From: an uncultured Eubacterium sp.
GTDB lineage: Bacteria > Bacillota > Clostridia > Lachnospirales > Lachnospiraceae
Direction: 5' to 3'
Length of the DNA stretch: 16,859 nt
NCBI GenBank assembly: GCA_948579355.1
Contig: CAPAOV010000002.1
Span: forward strand, 94,769 to 111,627
How positions within the stretch are numbered: the stretch's first letter is position 1; each line of letters begins with the position of its first letter. The notes beneath the pieces were generated by a model that saw only the letters and a program-made list of their open reading frames with translations, did not search any database and was not told the DNA's origin. Shown here one piece after another: positions 6,249-13,331 of this stretch. Position numbers and translations under genes: made by a program.

Positions 6249-7583
6249 ATGTCATATGTAGATGAGGTATTGGAGCAGTTAATTGAGAAGAACCCTGCCG
6301 AGCCGGAGTTTCATCAGGCAGCTAAGGAAGTTCTTGAATCGCTTCGTCCGGTCGTAGAGAAGAATGAAGAAAAGTTTCGTAAAGATGCATTGTTAGAGCG
6401 TCTTGTCAATCCGGAGAGACAGCTTAAATTCCGCGTACCATGGGTAGACGATAACGGACAGGTACAGGTGAACACCGGTTACCGTGTACAGTTTAATAGT
6501 GCGATTGGTCCATATAAGGGTGGTCTGCGTTTCCATCCATCCGTAAATCTTGGAATTATCAAATTTTTAGGTTTTGAGCAGATTTTCAAAAACTCACTGA
6601 CCGGTCTTCCAATCGGAGGCGGCAAAGGTGGATGTGATTTTGACCCGAAAGGCAAATCAGACCGTGAAGTAATGGCATTCTGTCAGAGTTTTATGACAGA
6701 ACTCTATCGCCATATTGGTGCGGATACCGATGTTCCGGCCGGAGATATCGGTGTCGGCGGCCGTGAAATCGGTTTTATGTACGGACAGTATAAACGGATT
6801 AGAAATTGTTATGAGGGTGTGCTGACCGGTAAAGGACTTACTTTTGGCGGTTCTCTCGCACGTACGGAAGCTACCGGTTACGGTCTCTTATATTATACGG
6901 AAGAAATGTTGAAATGCAACGGACATGACATTGCCGGTAAGACGGTTGTTGTTTCCGGCGCCGGTAACGTGGCAATATATGCGACTCAGAAAGCACAGCA
7001 GTTGGGCGCTAAAGTTGTTACCGTATCCGATTCTTCCGGTTGGGTTTATGACTCGGAAGGAATTGATGTGGAATTATTAAAAGAGATTAAAGAAGTTAAG
7101 AGAGCACGTCTGACCGAGTACGCAGCAGCCAGACCAAGTGCAGAATACCATGAAGGAAAAGGCGTTTGGAGTATTCCGTGTGATGTTGCTCTTCCTTGCG
7201 CAACACAAAACGAATTGGATATCGAAGATGCAAAAACATTAGTAGCAAACGGAGTAATTGCCGTAGCCGAAGGAGCAAATATGCCTACTACATTGGATGC
7301 TACGGAATATCTTCAGTCTAACGGTGTGTTATTTGCACCGGGTAAGGCGTCGAACGCCGGCGGCGTTGCTACTTCCGCTCTTGAAATGTCACAAAACAGC
7401 GAGCGTCTTAGCTGGACATTTGAAGAAGTAGATTCAAAATTAAAAGATATTATGGTAAATATATTCCATGCGTGTGATGACGCTTCCAAAAAGTATGGTT
7501 TTGAGAAAAACTATGTGGTAGGAGCGAATATCGCCGGATTTGAAAAAGTTGCAGAAGCTATGACAGCACAGGGAGTTGTGTAA
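6249..7583 (+). CDS. gdhA: NADP-type glutamate dehydrogenase
   Basis: A 444-residue hexameric-type glutamate dehydrogenase that makes glutamate from 2-oxoglutarate and ammonium (reversible), in the cytoplasm; central to nitrogen assimilation. Conserved lysines and aspartate align with those of the Clostridium symbiosum enzyme: K90, K114, K126 (in PIGGGKGG) and D166 (in VPAGD). The Rossmann motif GAGNVA is at 237-242, and the second strand reads VSDSSG, like NADP-dependent enzymes rather than the NAD-type clostridial one, so NADP use is predicted. AGGAGG at 6235-6240 is only 2 bases from an ATG at 6243 but 8 bases from the ATG at 6249, so I choose 6249, which gives the family-like start MSYVDEV. 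It is a single-gene unit with its own promoter and terminator. Confidence 0.96.
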   Translation: MSYVDEVLEQLIEKNPAEPEFHQAAKEVLESLRPVVEKNEEKFRKDALLERLVNPERQLKFRVPWVDDNGQVQVNTGYRVQFNSAIGPYKGGLRFHPSVNLGIIKFLGFEQIFKNSLTGLPIGGGKGGCDFDPKGKSDREVMAFCQSFMTELYRHIGADTDVPAGDIGVGGREIGFMYGQYKRIRNCYEGVLTGKGLTFGGSLARTEATGYGLLYYTEEMLKCNGHDIAGKTVVVSGAGNVAIYATQKAQQLGAKVVTVSDSSGWVYDSEGIDVELLKEIKEVKRARLTEYAAARPSAEYHEGKGVWSIPCDVALPCATQNELDIEDAKTLVANGVIAVAEGANMPTTLDATEYLQSNGVLFAPGKASNAGGVATSALEMSQNSERLSWTFEEVDSKLKDIMVNIFHACDDASKKYGFEKNYVVGANIAGFEKVAEAMTAQGVV

Positions 7584-7610
7584 TCTTCTGGCACGCTGAC
7601 GAGAAAAACC

Positions 7611-7654
7611 AAAAAGCAGATATCGCAAAGCAAAATTTGTGATATCTGCTTTTT
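7611..7654 (+). terminator. Strong intrinsic terminator after gdhA
   Basis: AAAAAGCAGATATC (7611-7624) pairs perfectly with 7641-7654; the inner bases 7625-7629 pair with 7636-7640, giving a 19-pair stem with loop GCAAAA. The stem ends in TTTTT, with AAAAA on the other side, so it could work in both directions. It begins 27 bases after the gdhA stop. Confidence 0.9.
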
Positions 7655-7674
7655 CGCAGTTGCGTAATACACCC

Positions 7675-7703
7675 TTGCATTCTGTTCTCTACTCTGTTAC
7701 AAT
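7675..7703 (+). promoter_or_regulatory. Promoter of the DUF5688 gene
   Basis: TTGCAT (7675-7680), 17-base spacer, TACAAT (7698-7703). It lies directly after the gdhA terminator and about 48 bases before the next start codon. Confidence 0.7.
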
Positions 7704-7751
7704 TTGTTCTACACAGTTATCCTTTTCTCACATGATGAGAAGGGAGTCTAT

Positions 7752-8645
7752 ATGACTAAAGAACAATTTGCCGCCCATCTGATTCAACATCTCTATCAAA
7801 TCTATCCTCAGGAAGAATATACGATTCGAACCGATTCCTTTATTAAAAATAACAATACCATTCACTACGGCATTATTATTCGGAAAAATACGGAATGTTT
7901 TGCCCCGACGATTTATATTGATGACTTTTATGACGATTATCTACAGAAGAAACTTACTACCGATGAAATCGCCGCACAAGTACACCAGATAATGACTGGC
8001 TTTTCTCATCATTCAGAACACTATCAAACATTCTCCATTCGCTGGGAGGACTGTAAATCAAAAATCGCTTATCGCATTATTTCCCAAGAGCGCAACAAAA
8101 ACTTACTTGACCGTATCCCCCATATCCCTTTTCTCGATTTGGCAATTGTATTTTATATTGTATACGATATTTCCGAACAGGGACTGGAGTCCATATGCGT
8201 TACAGAGGACTTGCGCCATCGGTGGGGTGTTTCCACACAGGAATTATTACAAATGGCAGAGGAAAATACGCCGCGTATTTTTGAGTCAAAAGTGGAGACA
8301 ATGGAAGGATTCTTATGTGAATATCTGGGCTGCAAATTTAATTCATCCGAGGAAGAGAACCCCGATATCTACGTTTTTTCTAACAGGTTTGGCATCAACG
8401 GTGCCAGCGTACTCATTTACAAAAATCTAATCCATGAGTTTGCAGAACAACTGCAATCCAATTTATATATACTGCCAAGCAGCATACATGAATTACTGAT
8501 TATTCCCGAATTTGCTGTTTCCACTTCATTATCCGCATTATCCAATCTCGTTCTCACGATTAATCAGACACATGTACTGGAAGAAGAAATCTTATCCGAC
8601 CGCGCCTATTATTATGACCGGGAAGAAAAACGTTTCTTAATCTGA
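7752..8645 (+). CDS. DUF5688 family protein
   Basis: A 297-residue soluble protein with no signal peptide or membrane segment, resembling the DUF5688 family that is widespread in Lachnospiraceae; the function is unknown. Family-like features are the N-terminal helix (MTKEQFAAHL), a central LRHRWGVSTQELLQMAEENT segment (154-173), the LYILPSSIHE block (238-247), and the C-terminal SDRAYYYDREEKRFL (282-296). The start is the ATG at 7752, preceded by AAGGGAG; the frame opens earlier at 7704, but that part overlaps the likely promoter region and has no site for ribosomes. It has its own promoter and no operon partner. The recognition rests on memory of the family pattern, not on a search. Confidence 0.75.
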   Translation: MTKEQFAAHLIQHLYQIYPQEEYTIRTDSFIKNNNTIHYGIIIRKNTECFAPTIYIDDFYDDYLQKKLTTDEIAAQVHQIMTGFSHHSEHYQTFSIRWEDCKSKIAYRIISQERNKNLLDRIPHIPFLDLAIVFYIVYDISEQGLESICVTEDLRHRWGVSTQELLQMAEENTPRIFESKVETMEGFLCEYLGCKFNSSEEENPDIYVFSNRFGINGASVLIYKNLIHEFAEQLQSNLYILPSSIHELLIIPEFAVSTSLSALSNLVLTINQTHVLEEEILSDRAYYYDREEKRFLI

Positions 8646-8680
8646 CTATCAAAAAAATTGAATATTTTATAAAAAGAGCC

Positions 8681-8710
8681 TTTACAAATATACTTTTACT
8701 GATATATAAT
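8681..8710 (+). promoter_or_regulatory. Promoter of tRNA-Arg
   Basis: TTTACA (8681-8686), 18-base spacer, perfect TATAAT (8705-8710), 11 bases upstream of the mature tRNA 5' end. Confidence 0.75.
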
Positions 8711-8721
8711 AAGTTAGTAAT

Positions 8722-8794
8722 GCATCTGTGGCTCAGTGGATAGAGTAGAGGCTTCCGAAGCCTTTGGTCGGGGGTTCGAATCCCTCCAGATGCA
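8722..8794 (+). tRNA. tRNA-Arg (anticodon CCG)
   Basis: The cloverleaf is complete: acceptor GCATCTG (8722-8728) with CAGATGC (8787-8793), D arm GCTC/GAGT, anticodon stem GAGGC/GCCTT around loop TTCCGAA with anticodon CCG, T stem GGGGG/CCCTC around TTCGAAT, discriminator A at 8794. It reads CGG codons. The 3' CCA is not encoded. A T-rich stretch follows directly, and hslO begins 41 bases later, so the two may share a transcript. Confidence 0.97.
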
Positions 8795-8835
8795 TTCTTT
8801 TTTCTTATTGGAAATGTTAGGAAAGGTGACGGATT

Positions 8836-9729
8836 ATGGAACAAAAAGAGGATTATATTGTTCGCGGTATTGCTGCTCATGGTCAAATCCGCTGTTTTGC
8901 CATTACTTGCCGCAATCTAGTAGAAGAGGCAAGAACAAGGCACAATACAAGTCCGGTTGTCACGGCGGCATTAGGACGTCTCTTAGCCGGCGGCGGTATG
9001 ATGGGTGCAATGATGAAAGAAAAGCAGGATTTATTGACGTTACAGATTCAATGCAGCGGCCCCATAGAGGGTTTAACCGTCACGGCCGACGCATTCGGAC
9101 ACCTGAAAGGATACGCCAAACATCCTGTCGTTTCTTTACCCGCAAGTAAATTCGGTAAACTTGATGTTGGCAGGGCCATTGACCTCGGCGTATTAACCGT
9201 CATAAAAGATATTGGCCTGAAAGAACCTTATACCGGACAGGTACAGTTAGTTTCCGGGGAGATTGCCGAGGATTTAACTTATTATTTTGCGACTTCGGAA
9301 CAGACTCCGTCATCGGTAGCTCTTGGCGTACTGATGAATAAAAATAATACGGTGGCACAGGCCGGTGGCTATATTCTTCAGCTTATGCCGGAAACGAAAG
9401 AGGAGGTTATCTCCACTTTAGAAAAACGTTTGGCAGACATTGAACCGGTAACTACCCTACTCTCGAAAGGGCATACGCCGGAACGTATGCTGCGGGAGAT
9501 ACTGGAGGATTTTGACGTCGTATTTTCCGAGCAGAACATTCCTGCCTCATTTTCCTGTAACTGTTCCAAAGAACGTGTCAGCAAAGTATTAGTCAGTTTA
9601 GGCTCCAGACAATTAGAAGAACTGATAGAAGAAAACGAGCCGGTAGAAATCAACTGCCATTTTTGCAACACGAACTATCATTTCAATAAGGACGAATTGA
9701 TAAAAATAAAAAACTCGTTAAAAAGATAG
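8836..9729 (+). CDS. hslO: Hsp33 redox-regulated chaperone
   Basis: A 297-residue Hsp33, a cytoplasmic holdase that is switched on by oxidation plus unfolding stress and prevents aggregation. The N-terminal domain shows the family pattern, including TSPVVTAALGRLLAGGGMMG and the GPIEGLTVTADAFG segment. The C-terminal redox switch has the four zinc-binding cysteines in the expected CxC...CxxC form: C241, C243, C274, C277. Length and the closing ELIKIK segment fit the family. A GGAAAGGTG sequence about 7-8 bases before the ATG serves as ribosome binding site. It lies just after tRNA-Arg and may depend on the tRNA promoter, since I see no separate promoter. Confidence 0.96.
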   Translation: MEQKEDYIVRGIAAHGQIRCFAITCRNLVEEARTRHNTSPVVTAALGRLLAGGGMMGAMMKEKQDLLTLQIQCSGPIEGLTVTADAFGHLKGYAKHPVVSLPASKFGKLDVGRAIDLGVLTVIKDIGLKEPYTGQVQLVSGEIAEDLTYYFATSEQTPSSVALGVLMNKNNTVAQAGGYILQLMPETKEEVISTLEKRLADIEPVTTLLSKGHTPERMLREILEDFDVVFSEQNIPASFSCNCSKERVSKVLVSLGSRQLEELIEENEPVEINCHFCNTNYHFNKDELIKIKNSLKR

Positions 9730-9791
9730 ACAAAAGTAATAAAAATTGATATACTTGGTAAAGAAAATACAAGGGAAAGCTGGATTAAAAA

Positions 9792-10544
9792 ATGAAGTTA
9801 AAATACAAAAAGATGGTTATCATTGCAACGGTTGTCGCCATGGCGCTTGGGTTTGTGACATTGATTTTTTTAGATAATGATAACGGAACAAATAGTGCAG
9901 AAGACGCTAGTTTGGATTTGAATAAAAACGAAGAGATAAATAAATTAATAAAAAACTACTTTGCCGCTAAGAAAACAGTTAATTTGGAATCTCTTTCCGA
10001 ACTGGTGAGCGACGCCAACCGGATTCCGAAAGAGCGTTACACGATAATGGCAGGTTATGTCGAGGACTACAAAGATTTTAACTGCTATGTAATCAAAAAT
10101 GACGAATCTGATGCCTATCGTGTTTACGTTAAGTACAGCATGAAATTAAAGAATATTGACAGTTGGGTTCCCTGTCTGACAACTTATTACATTAAAGTTA
10201 CATCAGACGGAAAGTATGTCATTTATCTCAGCGCACTGGATGAGGTCGAGGAAGAGTTTATCGACGCCGCTGATAAAAATGTGGAAATTATTAAACTAAA
10301 AGAAGAAGTAAAGAAAGGTCTGAATGCGGTTCTGGAAAAGGACGGCGCCTTTAAGCAGTTCTACCAGAAGATGGAGAAAGAAATAAGTGCCGCCGCAGAC
10401 TCAAAACCGACTGGCAATTCTGCGTCTGCACCGGCCTCCGCACCGCCAGCTTCTTCCTCTCCGGCGACATCCGCGTCTCCGGCAGCTTCAACGTCTCCGG
10501 CGGTATCTGCCTCTCCGGTGGCGTCTGCTTCTCCGGCAGCATAA
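9792..10544 (+). CDS. Membrane-anchored protein with Ala/Ser/Pro repeat tail, unknown function
   Basis: A 250-residue protein I do not recognise. A basic start (MKLKYKK) and a hydrophobic segment (about 8-27) suggest a signal anchor or uncleaved signal peptide, with no lipobox cysteine. Residues about 45-170 form a mixed alpha/beta region (INKLIKNYFAAKKTVNLESL, then strands such as YRVYVKYSMKL and LTTYYIKV), reminiscent of NTF2-like extracytoplasmic domains (tentative). Residues about 199-250 are low complexity, almost only Ala, Ser, Pro and Thr, ending in five six-residue repeats. The ribosome binding site is weak and distant (AAGGGA, 9771-9776). It starts 62 bases after hslO and is followed by a clear terminator. 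It is probably an envelope protein with a flexible spacer at the C-terminus. Confidence 0.7.
   Translation: MKLKYKKMVIIATVVAMALGFVTLIFLDNDNGTNSAEDASLDLNKNEEINKLIKNYFAAKKTVNLESLSELVSDANRIPKERYTIMAGYVEDYKDFNCYVIKNDESDAYRVYVKYSMKLKNIDSWVPCLTTYYIKVTSDGKYVIYLSALDEVEEEFIDAADKNVEIIKLKEEVKKGLNAVLEKDGAFKQFYQKMEKEISAAADSKPTGNSASAPASAPPASSSPATSASPAASTSPAVSASPVASASPAA
10452..10541 (+). repeat. Five tandem 18-bp units coding SxSPxx
   Basis: Units begin at 10452, 10470, 10488, 10506 and 10524 and translate as SSSPAT, SASPAA, STSPAV, SASPVA and SASPAA. Each contains TCTCCGG at the same place. The array ends exactly at the stop codon of the host gene. Unit length is a multiple of three, so copy changes would keep the frame. 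Confidence 0.85.
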
Positions 10545-10574
10545 AAAAGCGGTTTTTCTTATAAGCGAATAACA

Positions 10575-10605
10575 AAAATGGTACGTTATTATAACGTACC
10601 ATTTT
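10575..10605 (+). terminator. Intrinsic terminator, possibly bidirectional
   Basis: AAAATGGTACGTTA (10575-10588) pairs perfectly with 10592-10605 across loop TTA. The arms end in AAAA and TTTT, so it can act on both strands. It closes the hslO-side unit, 30 bases after the repeat-tail gene. Confidence 0.85.
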
Positions 10606-10648
10606 AATCCTCAAGCACTATTCATCACAGTAAAGGAAGTTAAACAGG

Positions 10649-11380
10649 ATGGACGGAATACGGATTAACAAATACATCAGCCAGTGTGGTTACTGCTCCC
10701 GACGTGAAGCAGACCGGCTGTTATTACAAGGAAAAATCTACATTAACCAGACAATTGCGTCTCCGGGCGACAGAGTACAGACGGGCGACGCAGTTATTAT
10801 AGACGGAAAAACAATTACTCCTGCGGCAAAAGAAATCATAATCGCTTTTCATAAACCGCTGGGGGTTGTGTGCACTACAAGCAAAAAAGAAAAACAGAAT
10901 GTCATTGACTATTTACACCTCGAAGAACGTGTCTATCCCGTCGGCAGATTAGATAAAAATTCTACCGGACTGCTCTTATTAACAAATAACGGTCAACTGA
11001 TGGATGATATTTTACGTGGCAGCCACTACCATGAAAAGGAATATATCGTTACGGTAGATAAAGCAATATCGCCTGCTATTTATGAGGCAATGGAGCAGGG
11101 GGTTCCCATCCTCAATACCATGACGCGTCCGTGTCGTATTACTCACCGCTCCGAACAGCGGTTTCACATTATCCTGACACAGGGACTCAACCGTCAGATA
11201 CGGCGAATGTGTGAATATTTTGGATATCGTGTGCGAACACTAAAAAGAATACGAATCATGAATATTGAACTGGGAAACCTGCCGGAAGGGAAATGGCGGT
11301 ATTTAACAGAGACGGAAATCCGTAAGTTAAAACAGTTAGCGGCAGGTAAGACGCGTGAAAGGGAGGACAGGCATGAATAA
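10649..11380 (+). CDS. rluF: 23S rRNA pseudouridine synthase, RluF type
   Basis: A 243-residue RsuA-family pseudouridine synthase. Residues 4-50 are an S4 RNA-binding domain (INKYISQCGYCSRREADR). The catalytic motif is GRLDKNSTGLLLLT with Asp102. The C-terminal blocks QGLNRQIRRMCEYFGYRV and LKRIRIMNIELGNLPEG, then WR-LT, match E. coli RluF closely, so uridine 2604 of 23S rRNA is the likely target; RluB-like activity is the alternative. AAGGAAG lies about 10 bases before the ATG. The 3' end overlaps the ligA start by 8 bases (11373-11380), so the two are translationally coupled. Confidence 0.9.
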   Translation: MDGIRINKYISQCGYCSRREADRLLLQGKIYINQTIASPGDRVQTGDAVIIDGKTITPAAKEIIIAFHKPLGVVCTTSKKEKQNVIDYLHLEERVYPVGRLDKNSTGLLLLTNNGQLMDDILRGSHYHEKEYIVTVDKAISPAIYEAMEQGVPILNTMTRPCRITHRSEQRFHIILTQGLNRQIRRMCEYFGYRVRTLKRIRIMNIELGNLPEGKWRYLTETEIRKLKQLAAGKTREREDRHE

Positions 11381-13331
11381 TGAGCCAATACGGCGAATGA
11401 AAGAATTGATAACAAAACTAAACGAGGCCGCAAAGGTATATTATCAGGGACAGGATGAAATCATGTCGAATCGGGAGTATGATGCCCTGTACGATGAACT
11501 GGCTGCACTTGAGCGGGAAACCGGAACCGTTATGACAAACAGCCCCACGATACACGTAGGCTTTGAAACGATTAGTGAATTGCCGAAAGAACCGCATGTC
11601 TCCCCGATGTTATCGCTTGACAAAACAAAAGAAGTATCTGATTTGACCGACTGGCTCGGCGGACAGCACGGTCTGTTGTCCATGAAACTGGATGGGTTAA
11701 GCATTATCCTCACTTATGAGCAGGGAACGCTTGTCAAGGCGCTAACGCGCGGCAACGGGGAGATTGGCGAGGTCATAACAAATAATGCGAAAACATTTAT
11801 CAATATTCCCCATCGTATCTCTTATACAAGTCAGCTAATCATTCGCGGCGAGGCCCTGATTTTGTATTCGGACTTCGAAGACTTGAACAGACAGGCAAAA
11901 GACATTTATGAAAAATATAAAAACCCGAGAAATTTATGCAGCGGCAGCGTCCGGCAGCGAAACAATGAAATTACTGCCGGAAGAAGAGTTCGTTTTTATC
12001 CTTACAATATTGTTTCCTCCGGTACGGATTTGGGATTTACAAGAAAAGAAGAGGCTCTCCTGTGGCTTCAGGATATGGGCTTTGACATTGTTCCCTATAA
12101 GATGGCCGACGCCGCAAATCTTGCGGAGCAGGTAACGGCTTTTTCAAAAGAAGTGGCACAATCCGATTTACCGAGCGACGGCTTGGTGTTGACTTACGAT
12201 GATATTGCCTACAGCAATACACTGGGTCGGACAGCCAAATTCCCGCGGGATTCCCTTGCCTTTAAGTGGCAGGACGAGCTGGCAGATACTACGTTACGTG
12301 AGATTGAGTGGAGCGCATCCCGAACGGGACTGATTAATCCGGTTGCCATTTTTGATTCCGTGGAATTGGAGGGAACAACCGTAAGCCGGGCCAGTGTGCA
12401 CAATATCAGTATTTTACGTGAACTTAAATTAGGCATTGGCGATACGATTTCCGTTTATAAAGCTAATATGATAATTCCACAGATACATGAAAATAAAACG
12501 CAGTCAGGCAACTGCCGCATACCGGATACATGTCCTGTCTGCGGTTCCCGCACAACGCTGCAAAACGAGAACGGCTCAGTCGTCCTCATCTGTCCCAATG
12601 AAGATTGTTACGCCAAACAAATCAAACGGTTCAGCCACTTTGTGAGCAGAAATGCCATGAATATTGACGGCCTTTCCGAAGCCACTTTAGAGAAAATGGT
12701 GAATGCGGGGATGCTGCACAATCTTCCCGATTTATTTGAATTGGAGCAGTATCGGCAGCGCTGGATTGAGATGGAGGGATTGGGAGAAAAATCATTCGAT
12801 AATCTTATGCAGGCAATTGAAAAAGCAAAGACTGTTCCTATCGCCAATCTGCTCTATGCCCTTGGTATCAAAGGAATCGGCCTGAGCATCGCCAAATTAA
12901 TTGTAAAAGAGTACCCACTGCCACTTGACAAAATGCACACGCTGACAACCGACCAGCTTGCTCAAATTGACGGAATAGGAGACATATTGGCAGAATCTTT
13001 CGTATCCTTTTTTGCAAAAGAAGACAACCGACAGCTTGCTCAACAACTATCCGCCATTTTATCTGTCATTTATCCGCAACAGACAGAATCCAAAGTGCTG
13101 GACGGACTTACATTTGTCATCACAGGAAGCCTTTCCCGCTTTGAGAACCGTCAGGAATGCAAAGATTTTATTGAGCGTCAGGGCGGGAAAGTAACCGGAA
13201 GCGTCAGCGCCAAAACAAATTATCTGATAAATAATGACGTCCACTCACAATCTTCAAAAAATAAAAAGGCCAAATCATTGGGTGTTGCCATTATTAATGA
13301 GGATGAGTTTTTTAATATTTTTTCACTTTGA
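11373..13331 (+). CDS. ligA: NAD-dependent DNA ligase, divergent LigA subfamily
   Basis: A 652-residue NAD-dependent ligase that seals nicks in DNA. The order is: Ia-like N-terminus, adenylation domain with KLDG (nucleophile K105), OB fold, zinc finger C387, C390, C407, C412, helix-hairpin-helix region, C-terminal BRCT domain (about 575-652). E160, R186, R194, D269 and motif V K298 are in place. Several conserved positions differ: TRGDG is TRGNG (N128), and motif IV reads DGLVLTY, with T274 where the Lys normally stands. NPRNAAAGS is NPRNLCSGS. I recall similar sequences from other Clostridia, so this looks like a subfamily rather than decay. The start is the ATG at 11373, preceded by GGGAGG at 11361-11366; a GTG at 11355 is poorer. 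Its 3' end overlaps the convergent flippase gene by 20 bases. Confidence 0.9.
   Translation: MNNEPIRRMKELITKLNEAAKVYYQGQDEIMSNREYDALYDELAALERETGTVMTNSPTIHVGFETISELPKEPHVSPMLSLDKTKEVSDLTDWLGGQHGLLSMKLDGLSIILTYEQGTLVKALTRGNGEIGEVITNNAKTFINIPHRISYTSQLIIRGEALILYSDFEDLNRQAKDIYEKYKNPRNLCSGSVRQRNNEITAGRRVRFYPYNIVSSGTDLGFTRKEEALLWLQDMGFDIVPYKMADAANLAEQVTAFSKEVAQSDLPSDGLVLTYDDIAYSNTLGRTAKFPRDSLAFKWQDELADTTLREIEWSASRTGLINPVAIFDSVELEGTTVSRASVHNISILRELKLGIGDTISVYKANMIIPQIHENKTQSGNCRIPDTCPVCGSRTTLQNENGSVVLICPNEDCYAKQIKRFSHFVSRNAMNIDGLSEATLEKMVNAGMLHNLPDLFELEQYRQRWIEMEGLGEKSFDNLMQAIEKAKTVPIANLLYALGIKGIGLSIAKLIVKEYPLPLDKMHTLTTDQLAQIDGIGDILAESFVSFFAKEDNRQLAQQLSAILSVIYPQQTESKVLDGLTFVITGSLSRFENRQECKDFIERQGGKVTGSVSAKTNYLINNDVHSQSSKNKKAKSLGVAIINEDEFFNIFSL

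Noticed and set aside
8722..8835. tRNA-Arg as an integration site of a mobile element
   Set aside because: No integrase gene and no repeat of the tRNA 3' end are seen downstream; hslO follows directly.
9746..9773. Promoter TTGATA-16-TACAAG before the repeat-tail gene
   Set aside because: The match is weak and the implied transcription start is so close to the ATG that the ribosome binding site would be lost. Read-through from hslO is more likely.
10351..10614. Minus-strand frame rich in Pro and Arg
   Set aside because: It is the antisense of the Ala/Ser/Pro repeat tail and runs through the terminator hairpin.
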